A DNA stretch of 15,787 bases from an uncultured Eubacteriales bacterium (GCA_900553265.1 USDD01000065.1:1-15787), one strand, 5' to 3'. Positions 1-8,301 are shown, numbered from the stretch's first letter. Numbers and translations: made by a program. Notes: a model not told the origin generated them from the sequence alone.

Positions 1-1051
1 CTCCGCGCCCGGCCGCCGCCACTGCATGGACGACAAGGTGACGGATCTTTTGCTGCTGGCCCACGCCCGCGCCGCCGAGGGCGGCGACAACCGCCTGATT
101 CTCTCGGCCATTCGCGCGCGGTATGAGGAAATCGCCGACGCGCTGTCCATTCCCATGGACGGCCTGTTCGATTCCCTCGCCGCCGACGCGGCCTTCTCTC
201 GGGATCGCGCCGCGGCCCAGGGCGAGCGCCTGTGCGCCATGCTCTTCGCGCGCTATGCCGGTCTGCCCTTCGTGGACGCGGCGGAGCTGATCCACTTCGA
301 CGCGCGCGGCCGCGTGGACGCGGCGAAAACCCGCGCCGCCGTTCAGAAAATGGCGCGGCGCTATTCCTGCGCGGTGATTCCTGGCTTTTACGGAAGCCGC
401 CCCGACGGCGAAATTCAGACCTTCTCCCGCGGCGGCTCGGACATTTCCGGCGCGTGGATCGCCGCCGCCCTCGGCGCGAGTCTCTACGAAAACTGGACGG
501 ACGTGGACGGCCTGATGAGCGCCGACCCGACGCTGTGCCCCGACGCGGCGGCCCATCCGCTGGTCTCCTATCGGCAGATGGCGCGCCTGTCCGCCGCCGG
601 CGCGCAGGTGCTCCATCCCGACTGTCTGCACCCCGTGCGCGACGCGGGTGTGCCCACGGTCATCCGCAACACCTTCCGCCCCGAACGCCCGGGCACCTGC
701 ATCTCCGACTGCGTGCGCCGCGTGGTTCCCTGCGTCTGCGCGCTGGACGACCGTCGGCTCATTCCCATGGCGCACATCCCTGAGCCGCTGCGCGGCACGT
801 TCCGGGAGAGCGCCCACTCGCGCTTCTTCGCCCCCGACGGCGCGGAAATGCTCGTCGCCTCGGGCGGCGCGGTCAGTCTGATTTCCGCCTTCTCGCCGGA
901 CGCGGCGGCGCTGGAGCGCGCCCGACAGGCCGTTCCCGCGCTGGCGATTTCCGAGGAGGAGCACTGCGTCCGTCTGGCCGTTCCCGCCGAGGAAAAGGCC
1001 GCCGCCGTGCGGGAAATCCACGCACATCTGACGGCAAAGGCGGGAGCTTGA
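1..1051 (+). CDS. Aspartate kinase, 5'-truncated by the window edge
   Basis: Phosphorylates L-aspartate with ATP, the first step towards lysine, threonine and methionine (and diaminopimelate/dipicolinate in spore formers). The frame is open from base 2 and the codons before the first ATG (base 26) already read SAPGRRHC, which joins to MDDKVTDLL to give the conserved aspartokinase SAPG-x-R...DxKVTDLL segment. So the ATG at 26 is internal, and the KFGGSS nucleotide-binding start plus roughly 40 residues lie outside the window. Further family blocks follow: TFSRGGSDISGA, YENWTDVDG, GAQVLHPDC and PVRDAGVPTVIRNT. After the kinase domain only about 110 residues remain, where tandem ACT domains usually take about 160; the ACT signature is hard to see. 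It is followed by a terminator and converges on valS. The family call is secure; lysC/dapG-type naming and feedback behaviour are not decidable here. Confidence 0.93.
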   Translation, partial: SAPGRRHCMDDKVTDLLLLAHARAAEGGDNRLILSAIRARYEEIADALSIPMDGLFDSLAADAAFSRDRAAAQGERLCAMLFARYAGLPFVDAAELIHFDARGRVDAAKTRAAVQKMARRYSCAVIPGFYGSRPDGEIQTFSRGGSDISGAWIAAALGASLYENWTDVDGLMSADPTLCPDAAAHPLVSYRQMARLSAAGAQVLHPDCLHPVRDAGVPTVIRNTFRPERPGTCISDCVRRVVPCVCALDDRRLIPMAHIPEPLRGTFRESAHSRFFAPDGAEMLVASGGAVSLISAFSPDAAALERARQAVPALAISEEEHCVRLAVPAEEKAAAVREIHAHLTAKAGA

Positions 1052-1161
1052 GCGCAAGGAGAATTCCGGCGAAATTCCTGTCTGACGGCGACAGCCGGCC
1101 GCGAGGTCGCCTGCCATCACAAATTTTCCTCGGCCAGACGCTTTGCGCTCCACAAAGCAGA

Positions 1162-1197
1162 GGCAGCCCGCGTTCTTCTGCGGACTGCCCCATTTTT
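1162..1197 (+). terminator. Intrinsic terminator after the aspartate kinase gene
   Basis: An interrupted stem (GGCAG, one unpaired C, CCGC / GCGG, one unpaired A, CTGCC; 1162-1189) is followed within a few bases by TTTTT (1193-1197). It lies between two converging genes. On the minus strand the same hairpin is not followed by a T run, so it is a weaker stop for valS. Bases 1052-1161 hold no gene I can support. Confidence 0.75.
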
Positions 1198-1205
1198 ACC
1201 AATCA

Positions 1206-3866
1206 TTACTTCAGCGCTTCCATCTCGGCGATGCGGGACTTCAGCTTTTCCACGCGCGCGCGGGCGGCGGTGAGCTTTTCCTTCTCGGCTTCCACCAGAT
1301 TGGCGGGCGCCTTGGCGACGAACTTCTCGTTGCTCAGCTTGCCCTCGGCGCGCTGCACCTCGCCCTCGGCGGACTTGAGATCCTTCTCCAGGCGCGCCAG
1401 CTCCTTGTCCACGTCCACCAGCTCGCCCAGCGGGATGAACAGTTCGCAGGGATCGCACACTGCGGAGGCGGACTTGGCCGGGTTGGGCGCGTCGGCAGCC
1501 AGCAGCTCCACGGCGCTGGCGCCGGCCAGGCGCTTGAAGTAGCCGTCGGCGGCCAGCAGCGCATCGCTCCAGCCCTCGTGCGGCTTGAGCATCAGCGTGG
1601 CCTTGCGGCCGGGCGCGACGTTCATCTCAGCGCGCAGGTTGCGGATGGCGCGGATGACCTCCATCACGCCCTCCATGCGGTCGGCCTCGGCGGGGAAGTC
1701 GTACTCGGGCTTCGCCTCGGGCCACTGAGACGTGATGAGCATGCCCTTGTGTCCGGGCAGATAGCCGAACACCTCCTCGGTGATGAAGGGCATGTAGGGA
1801 TGCAGCAGCTTCAGCGTGCCGGTCAGCACGTAGAGCAGCACCTCCTGAGTGGTGCGCTTGGCCTCGCCATCGTCGGCGTAGAGTCCCTGCTTGGCCATCT
1901 CGATGTACCAGTCGCAGAAGGTGGACCAGATGAAGTCGTACAGCTTGGTGGCGGCGAAGCCGAGATCATAGTTCTCGAGGTTGTCGGTGATCTCGCGCAC
2001 CGTCTCCTGATAGCGCGTCAGAATCCACTTATCGGCCAGCTGGAGCTTGTCCGCGGACGGGATGCCCTGCGGCTCGAAGCCCTGCAGATTCATCAGCACG
2101 AAGCGGCTGGCGTTCCAGATCTTGTTGGCGAAATTGCGGAAGGACTCGATCTTTTCCTCGGACATGCGGATGTCGCTGCCGGGCGCAACGCCCATGACCA
2201 GCGAGAAGCGCAGCGCGTCCGCGCCGTACTTGTCGATGACCTCGATGGGGTCGATGCCGTTGCCCAGCGACTTGGACATCTTGCGCCCCTGCGCGTCGCG
2301 CACGAGGCCGTGCATCAGCGCCACGCTGAAGGGGCACTGACCCATCTGCTCGATGCCGGAGAACACCATGCGCGCCAGCCAGAAGAAGATGATGTCGTAG
2401 CCGCAGGACAGCACGGAGTTGGGATAGTAATAGGCCAGATCCTCGGTCTTGTCCGGCCAGCCCAGCGTGGAGAACGGCCACAGCGCGCTGGAGAACCAGG
2501 TGTCCAGCACATCGTCGTCCTGACGCATCGGCGCGCCGCACTTCGGGCAGACGGTCAGATCCTCCCGGGAGACGATCATCTCGCCGCAGGTGTCGCAGTA
2601 GAACGCGGGAATGCGATGGCCCCACCACAGCTGGCGGCTGATGCACCAGTCGCGGATGTTCTCCATCCAGTTGAAGTAGGTCTTTTCAAAGCGCTCGGGG
2701 ATGAAGCGCAGCTGGCCGTCCTTGACCACCTGAATGGCGGGTTTGGCCAGGGGCTCCATCTTGACGTACCACTGGGGCTTGGAGCCAATGATGGTCTCGA
2801 TGGTATCGTGGCAGCGATAGCAGGTGCCCACGTTGTGCTTCAGCGGCTCGATCTTGACCAGCAGACCCAGCTCCTTCAGCTCCGAAACGACGGCCTTGCG
2901 GCACTCGTCGCGGGTCATGCCGCAGTACTTGCCGGCGTTTTCGTTCATCGTGCCGTCGTCGTTCATGACGCGGATGATGGGCAGATTGTGGCGCTTGCCC
3001 ACCTCGAAGTCGTTCGGGTCGTGGGCGGGAGTCATCTTCACCGCGCCGGTGCCGTACTCCATGTCGGCGTAGTCGTCGGCGACCACGGGAATCTCGCGGT
3101 TCATGATGGGCAGCGTCACGGTCTTGCCCACCAGATCGAAATAGCGCTCGTCCCTGGGGTTGACGCACACGCCGGTGTCGCCCAGCATGGTCTCCGGGCG
3201 CGTGGTGGCCACCACCACATCGTGGCCGTTGGGGCCGGGATAGCGGATGTGCCACAGGGAGGAATCCTGCTCGACGTACTCCACCTCCGCGTCGGACAGC
3301 GCGGTCTGGCAGGTCGGGCACCAGTTGATGATGCGGTCGCCGCGATAGATCAGGCCCTTTTCATACAGGTTGACAAAGGTCTCGCGCACGGCGCGGGACA
3401 GGCCGTCGTCCATGGTGAAGCGCTCGTGCTTCCAGTCGCAGGAGACGCCCAGCTTGCGCAGCTGCCTGACGATGCGTCCGCCGTATTCCTTTTTCCATTC
3501 CCACGTGCGGCGCAGGAACTCCTCGCGGCCCACATCCTTCTTGGTCAGGCCCTCGGCCTTCAGCGCGTCCACCACCTTGACCTCGGTGGCGATGGCGGCA
3601 TGGTCGGTGCCGGGCACCCACAGCGTGGGATCGCCCTTCATGCGATGGTAGCGAATCAGCACGTCCTGGGGCATTTCGTCCAGCGCGTGGCCGATGTGCA
3701 GCTGACCGGTGATGTTCGGCGGCGGCATGACGATGGTAAACGGCTTCTTGTTGGGATCCTTCTTCGGCTCGAACGCGCCGGACTGTTCCCACATGTCATA
3801 GATCCTGCCCTCCACCTGCTGGGGCGCAAAGACCTTCTCCATGGTGAATTCCTGCTGGTTTTCCAT
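1206..3866 (-). CDS. valS: Valyl-tRNA synthetase
   Basis: Class I aminoacyl-tRNA synthetase that charges tRNA-Val with valine in the cytoplasm. The 886-residue product is of normal length. Visible landmarks are PPPNITGQLHIGHALD (HIGH at residues 57-60), the CP1 editing region, two Cys-pair zinc-type motifs (CPTC; YCDTCGE with CPKCG), DVLDTWFSSALWPF, KMSKS at residues 529-533, the anticodon-binding domain and a C-terminal Glu/Lys/Arg-rich coiled coil from about PLGELVDVDKELARLEKDL onward, which is the ValS tRNA-binding arm. An ORF extends 15 codons upstream, but I chose the ATG at 3866 because GGGAGA lies 8 bases before it and the upstream codons would run into the leader. Transcribed alone behind a T-box leader; convergent with the aspartate kinase. 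Confidence 0.98.
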   Translation of the reverse strand: MENQQEFTMEKVFAPQQVEGRIYDMWEQSGAFEPKKDPNKKPFTIVMPPPNITGQLHIGHALDEMPQDVLIRYHRMKGDPTLWVPGTDHAAIATEVKVVDALKAEGLTKKDVGREEFLRRTWEWKKEYGGRIVRQLRKLGVSCDWKHERFTMDDGLSRAVRETFVNLYEKGLIYRGDRIINWCPTCQTALSDAEVEYVEQDSSLWHIRYPGPNGHDVVVATTRPETMLGDTGVCVNPRDERYFDLVGKTVTLPIMNREIPVVADDYADMEYGTGAVKMTPAHDPNDFEVGKRHNLPIIRVMNDDGTMNENAGKYCGMTRDECRKAVVSELKELGLLVKIEPLKHNVGTCYRCHDTIETIIGSKPQWYVKMEPLAKPAIQVVKDGQLRFIPERFEKTYFNWMENIRDWCISRQLWWGHRIPAFYCDTCGEMIVSREDLTVCPKCGAPMRQDDDVLDTWFSSALWPFSTLGWPDKTEDLAYYYPNSVLSCGYDIIFFWLARMVFSGIEQMGQCPFSVALMHGLVRDAQGRKMSKSLGNGIDPIEVIDKYGADALRFSLVMGVAPGSDIRMSEEKIESFRNFANKIWNASRFVLMNLQGFEPQGIPSADKLQLADKWILTRYQETVREITDNLENYDLGFAATKLYDFIWSTFCDWYIEMAKQGLYADDGEAKRTTQEVLLYVLTGTLKLLHPYMPFITEEVFGYLPGHKGMLITSQWPEAKPEYDFPAEADRMEGVMEVIRAIRNLRAEMNVAPGRKATLMLKPHEGWSDALLAADGYFKRLAGASAVELLAADAPNPAKSASAVCDPCELFIPLGELVDVDKELARLEKDLKSAEGEVQRAEGKLSNEKFVAKAPANLVEAEKEKLTAARARVEKLKSRIAEMEALK

Positions 3867-3903
3867 TTTCTGTCTCTCCCTTCGGTCGGTGAGGCCAATG
3901 GCC

Positions 3904-3948
3904 AAAAGCAAACGCGGAGCATCGCCACAAAGGGCGGATTGCTCCGCG
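3904..3948 (-). terminator. Regulated terminator hairpin of the valS T-box
   Basis: On the minus strand CGCGGAGCA (3948-3940) pairs with TGCTCCGCG (3921-3913). An inner CGCC/GGCG pairing extends the stem, and GTTTGCTTTT follows. The 5' arm overlaps the T-box sequence (3954-3944), so terminator and antiterminator are mutually exclusive, as expected for this class. The hairpin ends about 40 bases before the valS start. Confidence 0.9.
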
Positions 3949-4137
3949 GTACCACCTTATTTCGCCCGATTTTCCTTCGAGCCTCTTCGCGCGCTACGGG
4001 GCGCACCCCGGCCGGCTACTCCGTTCACCCGCCCGTCTTGGAAGCGACCTTCACTCCCCTGCGCTGCGGACGGCCTTTCAGCCGGTGAGCCGTCCTCTCT
4101 GAGAAGCCGTTGGGAGCTACTCCTCTTCGTCATCGAC
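3904..4137 (-). promoter_or_regulatory. T-box riboswitch leader of valS (valine, GUC specifier)
   Basis: The minus-strand leader between the valS promoter and gene has the parts of a T-box in order: the Stem I start with GACGAAGAGGAGTAG (K-turn region), AGAGAG and GGCTGAAAG elements, a specifier-loop segment GAAGGTCGC in which GTC (4048-4046) is a valine codon followed by a purine, then AAGGTGGTACCGCGG (3957-3944) containing the invariant TGGNACCGCGG T-box, and an overlapping terminator. Uncharged tRNA-Val should pair its anticodon with the specifier and its NCCA end with TGGT, favouring the antiterminator and switching valS on. The 5' end is set from the promoter, not mapped. The specifier position is inferred by motif and agrees with the downstream gene. 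Confidence 0.95.
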
Positions 4138-4143
4138 AGGGGA

Positions 4144-4172
4144 ATTATACCACGCCATTGCCGCTCTGTCAA
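4144..4172 (-). promoter_or_regulatory. SigA-type promoter of valS
   Basis: Minus strand TTGACA (4172-4167), exactly 17 bases, then TATAAT (4149-4144): both boxes match consensus. The predicted start near 4137 begins the T-box leader directly. A consensus promoter fits a gene whose control is by attenuation and not by initiation. Confidence 0.92.
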
Positions 4173-4223
4173 CGAAAATTCGGTTACAAAACGCTCAAAG
4201 CCGTTGTTTTTACCGCTGTGCAC

Positions 4224-4252
4224 TTGCCAAGCGCGGCTTTCAGCCTTATAAT
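4224..4252 (+). promoter_or_regulatory. SigA-type promoter of the phosphoesterase-like gene
   Basis: TTGCCA (4224-4229), 17 bases, TATAAT (4247-4252). It lies 38 bases upstream of the ATG at 4290 and is divergent from the valS promoter, with about 50 bases between the two -35 boxes. It indicates vegetative expression of the downstream gene, separate from the sporulation genes behind it. Confidence 0.85.
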
Positions 4253-4289
4253 GGAGAGGAATACTCTCAGAAACGCAAGGGAGCCAAAC

Positions 4290-5672
4290 ATGCAGGAATC
4301 CGAAGAAAAGAAGGTCGCGGGCAAGCACGTTGCCCCCGAGCCCACCGCCGCGCCCCCCGAGGAGGACGTTCTGCGCACCGACGCCGATCTCTACGGCGAC
4401 GAGACGGATCTTCCGCTGAAAACCCGGAAATCCGCCGCGAAGAAGAAAAAGTCCGCCGTGAAAAAGCGCCAGCGGAAGAAAAAGAAGAATAAAAACACGC
4501 TCTGGTCGCGGCTGGTCAGTCCCGCCGCCCTCCGGCGCAAGCGCCAGTCGCTGTTCGAGATCATGCGCGGCGAAAACAGCTCGGTTCGGCCCATCCGGGT
4601 CTTCGGCCGGGAGATTCGCTTCTGGCCGCTGATTCTGCTGGCGCTGGTGGTGATGCTCGTGGGCATGGTCTTTCTGAACAACAGCAACGTCTCCGTGGTT
4701 CAGCAGGAGATCACCGCCGTGGGCCTGTCCGCCGACCTGGAGAACTACCGCATTCTGGTCATCTCCGACCTCAATGGCAAGCGCTTCGGCGACAAACAGT
4801 CCGCGCTGCTGCGCGCCATCAACGGCACGTCCTACAACGCCGTGGTCTGTCTGGGCGACATGGTGGGCAAGGGCGGCGACCCGGAGCCCTTCTACGAGCT
4901 GCTGGAGGGCATTCCCAGCTCCAAGAAGGTGTTCTTCATCGCCGGCGACAACGACCCCGGCCCCTTCGTCGAAACACCTCGCGCCATCGAGGGCACGCTG
5001 TCCCAGCTGGTGCTGGAGGACTGGATTCTCGGCGCCATCGACCGCGGCGCGGTGTACGTGGACTCGCCCGTGTGCCTGACCATCGGCTCGAGCAATCTGT
5101 GGCTCACTCCCTCGACGCTGATGAACCTCGAAGCCGCCGACCTGACAACCGTCTGGAAGGAGCAGGCCGAGCAGGAGACCGACGGCGTGCTCTCCGGCCT
5201 TCAGGCCGACTACGACACGCTGCCCATCACCAGCTATCGCCAGCGCATCGCCGACAATTTCTACGCCGCGCTGTCCTCCATGAAGGACGACGACTTCTAC
5301 CTGACGCTGGCTCACGAGATGCCGTCGGAAGCCTTCATCCTCGCCTCCGCCGCCCACACGTCGGATTCGGGCAAATATTTAAGCGCGCCAGACCTGCTTC
5401 TGGCCGGACACTACTGCGGCGGCGTGTGGCGGCTGCCGCTGCTGGGCGCGTTCTACATCCCCGACAGCACGCTTCCGCGCAACGGCTGGTTCCCCGCGCA
5501 GGAGCGCGTGCAGGGCCTGTCCGCCGTGGGCGAAACGCAGGTATACATCACCGGCGGTCTGTCCATCAACGGCGATCTGCCGCTGATGCGCTTCCGCCTG
5601 ATGAACCAGCCGCAGATTTCCGTGCTGACTCTCTCCGCCACGCTGCCCGAGAGCATGCTCTCCGCAGAATAG
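4290..5672 (+). CDS. Membrane-anchored calcineurin-like metallophosphoesterase-fold protein with altered metal motifs
   Basis: A 460-residue protein with four parts: an acidic/Pro-Ala N-terminus, a very Lys/Arg-rich stretch (about residues 45-75), one membrane helix (FWPLILLALVVMLVGMVFL, about 111-131), and a C-terminal domain aligned by eye to the calcineurin-like phosphoesterase family. Positive charge before the helix predicts a cytoplasmic N-terminus and an outside catalytic domain. The fold motifs are in order but changed: DLN at 160-162 where DxH is usual, GDMV with D190, GDND at 219-222 where GNHD is usual, LAHE with H342, and GHYC at 373-376 where GHxH is usual. It may therefore use a different metal set or be a pseudoenzyme; the substrate is unknown. 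The start at 4290 is supported by AAGGGAG and the promoter just upstream, although the frame stays open back to 4110. It is monocistronic, with a terminator before the germination operon. Confidence 0.85.
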   Translation: MQESEEKKVAGKHVAPEPTAAPPEEDVLRTDADLYGDETDLPLKTRKSAAKKKKSAVKKRQRKKKKNKNTLWSRLVSPAALRRKRQSLFEIMRGENSSVRPIRVFGREIRFWPLILLALVVMLVGMVFLNNSNVSVVQQEITAVGLSADLENYRILVISDLNGKRFGDKQSALLRAINGTSYNAVVCLGDMVGKGGDPEPFYELLEGIPSSKKVFFIAGDNDPGPFVETPRAIEGTLSQLVLEDWILGAIDRGAVYVDSPVCLTIGSSNLWLTPSTLMNLEAADLTTVWKEQAEQETDGVLSGLQADYDTLPITSYRQRIADNFYAALSSMKDDDFYLTLAHEMPSEAFILASAAHTSDSGKYLSAPDLLLAGHYCGGVWRLPLLGAFYIPDSTLPRNGWFPAQERVQGLSAVGETQVYITGGLSINGDLPLMRFRLMNQPQISVLTLSATLPESMLSAE

Positions 5673-5684
5673 CCTTTCCGTCTT

Positions 5685-5710
5685 CCCCGCCTCACGGCGG
5701 GGATTTTTTT
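5685..5710 (+). terminator. Intrinsic terminator after the phosphoesterase-like gene
   Basis: A perfect 7-bp stem CCCCGCC/GGCGGGG with loop TCAC (5685-5702) is followed by A and seven Ts (5704-5710). It isolates the upstream gene from the germination operon. Confidence 0.95.
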
Positions 5711-5718
5711 GCGGTTAT

Positions 5719-5736
5719 TTTCCCTGAAAAGGGAAA
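5719..5736 (+). repeat. Small inverted repeat before the germination operon
   Basis: TTTCCCT (5719-5725), loop GAAA, AGGGAAA (5730-5736): a perfect 7-bp hairpin with a GNRA-type loop, 28 bases before the GerA-type start codon. It sits where a forespore-specific promoter would be expected, but I cannot identify convincing SigG boxes. It could be an operator or a transcript 5'-end hairpin, or have no role. Confidence 0.5.
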
Positions 5737-5764
5737 TACTGTCGTCAAAAGGGAGGGCGATACC

Positions 5765-7252
5765 TTGCCAAGTCGCGATGAAATGCTGCGCTCGGAGCTG
5801 ACGGGCGAGACCGAAAGGGATCTTCAGACGCTCCGCGCGCTTCTGCACATTCCGGAAAACAGAGACGCTGTGGAGCGCCGCCATCGCTGCGCCGATTTCG
5901 GGTTCACGCTGTTCTACATGGAGGGCATGGCCGGCGACGCGAAGATCTCCGAGTTCATCCTCCACGCCAGCAAGTCCCCCGCCGCCTCGGGCATTGCCGA
6001 TCCCGTGGGATGGCTGAAGGAGGAATCTCTGGAGGTCGCCCAGTGCGAGCGGGAGAGCCGCGTAAAGGAGCTTCTGACCGGCATTCTCGGCGGCATGACC
6101 TGCGTGCTGCCCGACGGCTGCGCCGAGGCGCTGCTGCTGGACACCCGCGGCTTCGAGCACCGCAGGGTCGACCGCCCCTCCAACGAGGCGGTCGTCCTCG
6201 GCGCGCAGGAGGGCTTTGTGGAGAGCCTGAGAGACAACCTGACGCTGCTGCATCGCTACGTGCAGTCCGGCGAGCTGATTACCGAGCGGCTGACGGTGGG
6301 CACGGGCGTTCCCACCTCGGTCGCACTGGTCTACTTAAACGGCGTAGCCGACGTGCGCGCCGTGGACGAGGCGCGCCGCCGGCTTCAGGCCATCACCGCC
6401 GCGTCGGTGCCGGGCATCGGCGGCATTCAGCAGCTGATCGAGGATTCGCCCCGGGCCATCTTCCCGCAGATGCTCCAGACCGAGCGGCCCGACCGGGCGG
6501 CTTCGTGCCTGATCGACGGCCAGTTCGTCATTCTGGCCGACAACTCGCCCTACGCGCTGGCCGCGCCCATCACGCTGTTCCACCTGCTCCACGCCTCGGA
6601 CGACATGTTCATGCGCTGGCAGTACGCCACGCTGCTGCGGTTGATCCGCTTTGCGGGCGTTCTGCTGGCGCTGCTGCTGCCGGGGCTGTACGTGGCGCTG
6701 ACGCTGCACCACACCCATCTGGTGCCGCTGACGCTGCTGCTGTCCATCGCCGAGACCCGCGCCGACGTGCCCTTCACCATTCTGATGGAGGTGCTGATTA
6801 TGGAATTCTCCTTCTATCTCATCAACGAGGCCGGCACGCGCATTCCCTCCCAGATCGGCTCCACGGTCAGCATCGTGGGCGCGCTGGTGCTGGGGCAGGC
6901 GGCGGTCTCCGCGTCCATCATCAGCCCCATACTGGTCATTCTGGTCGCCATCACCGGTCTGGGCAACTACGCCGCGCCGAACTACGGCTTCGGCCTGTCC
7001 ATCGTGCTCTATCGGGTGCTGTTCGTGCTGGCGGGCGCGGCGCTGGGGCTCTACGGCGTGCTGCTGATGCTGGTGGCTCTGTCGGTGCGCCTGTGCGGCA
7101 TCCACTCCTTCGGCGTGCCCTATCTCGCGCCCGTCGCGCCCAAGCGCCCCCACGGGCCGGACATTCTGCTGCGCCTGTCCCTGCGCCGCCAGCAGCATCC
7201 CATGTACTACGCCCAGCGCGGCAGCTGGATGAAGGGAAAGAGGTCGAAATGA
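5765..7252 (+). CDS. GerA-family spore germinant receptor subunit A
   Basis: The A subunit of an inner-spore-membrane nutrient receptor that acts with B and C subunits to sense germinants. The product is 495 residues. The hydrophilic N-terminal half carries family blocks such as FYMEGMAGD, LLLDTRGFEHR and EAVVLGAQEGFVESLRDN, then VYLNGVADV. The membrane half begins near residue 290 (LLPGLYVALTLHH, SIAETRADVPF) and includes IGSTVSIVGALVLGQAAV at about 364-381, the most conserved family block. I chose the TTG at 5765, which has GGGAGG 8 bases upstream; the first in-frame ATG (5783) is six codons later and has no such site. The open frame continues upstream through the preceding gene's terminator and is not coding there. 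The stop overlaps the next start (ATGA). Which paralogue (GerA, GerB, GerK) cannot be told. Confidence 0.95.
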   Translation: MPSRDEMLRSELTGETERDLQTLRALLHIPENRDAVERRHRCADFGFTLFYMEGMAGDAKISEFILHASKSPAASGIADPVGWLKEESLEVAQCERESRVKELLTGILGGMTCVLPDGCAEALLLDTRGFEHRRVDRPSNEAVVLGAQEGFVESLRDNLTLLHRYVQSGELITERLTVGTGVPTSVALVYLNGVADVRAVDEARRRLQAITAASVPGIGGIQQLIEDSPRAIFPQMLQTERPDRAASCLIDGQFVILADNSPYALAAPITLFHLLHASDDMFMRWQYATLLRLIRFAGVLLALLLPGLYVALTLHHTHLVPLTLLLSIAETRADVPFTILMEVLIMEFSFYLINEAGTRIPSQIGSTVSIVGALVLGQAAVSASIISPILVILVAITGLGNYAAPNYGFGLSIVLYRVLFVLAGAALGLYGVLLMLVALSVRLCGIHSFGVPYLAPVAPKRPHGPDILLRLSLRRQQHPMYYAQRGSWMKGKRSK

Positions 7253-8301
7253 AGCTGAAAATCACCGACGGAGCCGCCGCGCCGCTGATCGCCCTGGCTG
7301 TCAGCATGCGCATCGTGTTCGGCGTGGTCATCGACATGCCGCGGCTCTGCTGCGCCGGATGGCTCTCGGCGCTGCTGGGCGGCGCGCTGGCGCTGCCCAT
7401 GGCCTTCGCCGTTCAACGGCTCCGGGACGCCTGCGGCGAAGCGCCCCTCGAGACAAATGCGCTGCTCCCCCGCGCCGTCTCGGCGATATTCGCGATTCTC
7501 TCCGCGCTGGACGGAGCCGCCGTGATGCGCTGCGCGGCCCACACCGCGGGCTATCTCTCCCTGCGCACCACGTCGCTGACGCTGCTGCTGGTTCCTCAGC
7601 TGCTGCTGTGTCTCTGGGCGCTGAAGGAAAACGGCGCGGCCGTCGGCTCTGCGGCGCGCGTCTGGTGGCGGATTCTGCCGTGGCTGCTGCTGATTGTGAT
7701 TCTGCTGGAGGGAAGCCGCTATCGCTTCGCGTGGCTCACGCCGCTGCTGGGCTCCGGCGTTTCGGACATTCTCGACGGCGCGGTGCGCGCGGCGAGCTGG
7801 ATGAGCCTGATGCTGCCCATCGCGCTCTGCTCCCGCCGGGAGGCGGAGCATCCCCGCCGCGCACTGCGCCCGGCGCGGCTGACGTGCTTCATTGCCGTGG
7901 TCTCCGCCGGGCTGATTCTGCTGCGCAATCTGATGACCCCTCCGCTGGTCAGCGGCGATCTGACCTCGCGCTATGCCCAGTTCGACCTGCTGCTGTCCAA
8001 TGGCCGCGCGCCGCTGACGCTCCAGTTTCCCATGATCGTGCTGTGGCTGGTGAGCCTGCTGATGCTGCTGCTCTTCGATGTGCTGAGCGTCGCGCTGACG
8101 CTCCAGCGCGCGCTGCCCGGTCTGAACGGCAAGGTGTGCGTATTCGCCGCGCCGCTGAGCTGCATGGCGCTGGCGCTTTTCGGCGTGGGCGCAAGGACAG
8201 ACGCGATGGCGCTGGCCCGGTGGCTCTACGCAGCGCAGGGCACACTGCTTGCGGCGCTGATGCTGCAAAACGGAAAAAAGCGCGGATTGCTCCGTGCGTA
8301 A
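7249..8301 (+). CDS. GerB-family spore germinant receptor subunit B (permease-like)
   Basis: A 350-residue integral membrane protein with roughly ten hydrophobic segments and short loops, matching in size and position the spore permease (GerB) family of the APC superfamily, which carries the germinant-binding site of Ger receptors. The N-terminus MKLKITDGAAAPLIALAVSM aligns with the usual first helix. The moderately hydrophilic stretch PLVSGDLTSRYAQFDLL, about two thirds along, corresponds to the outer loop region of the family. Its ATG overlaps the subunit A stop by four bases, implying translational coupling. Sequence conservation in this family is low, so the call rests on hydropathy, length and operon position between clear A and C subunits. 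Confidence 0.9.
   Translation: MKLKITDGAAAPLIALAVSMRIVFGVVIDMPRLCCAGWLSALLGGALALPMAFAVQRLRDACGEAPLETNALLPRAVSAIFAILSALDGAAVMRCAAHTAGYLSLRTTSLTLLLVPQLLLCLWALKENGAAVGSAARVWWRILPWLLLIVILLEGSRYRFAWLTPLLGSGVSDILDGAVRAASWMSLMLPIALCSRREAEHPRRALRPARLTCFIAVVSAGLILLRNLMTPPLVSGDLTSRYAQFDLLLSNGRAPLTLQFPMIVLWLVSLLMLLLFDVLSVALTLQRALPGLNGKVCVFAAPLSCMALALFGVGARTDAMALARWLYAAQGTLLAALMLQNGKKRGLLRA

Noticed and set aside
1143..4088. 981-codon open frame on the plus strand opposite valS
   Set aside because: It is antisense to the whole of a certain valS gene and its T-box, has a His/Gln/Val/Leu-rich composition typical of the reverse frame of GC-rich genes, and has no recognisable domain or ribosome binding site.
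3957..5357. 466-codon minus-strand frame opposite the phosphoesterase-like gene
   Set aside because: It runs through the T-box, two promoters and the antisense of a well-supported gene; composition is that of a shadow frame.
5072..5764. Upstream extension of the GerA-type frame into the previous gene
   Set aside because: It crosses an intrinsic terminator and lies out of phase within the phosphoesterase-like gene; family similarity begins only after the TTG at 5765.
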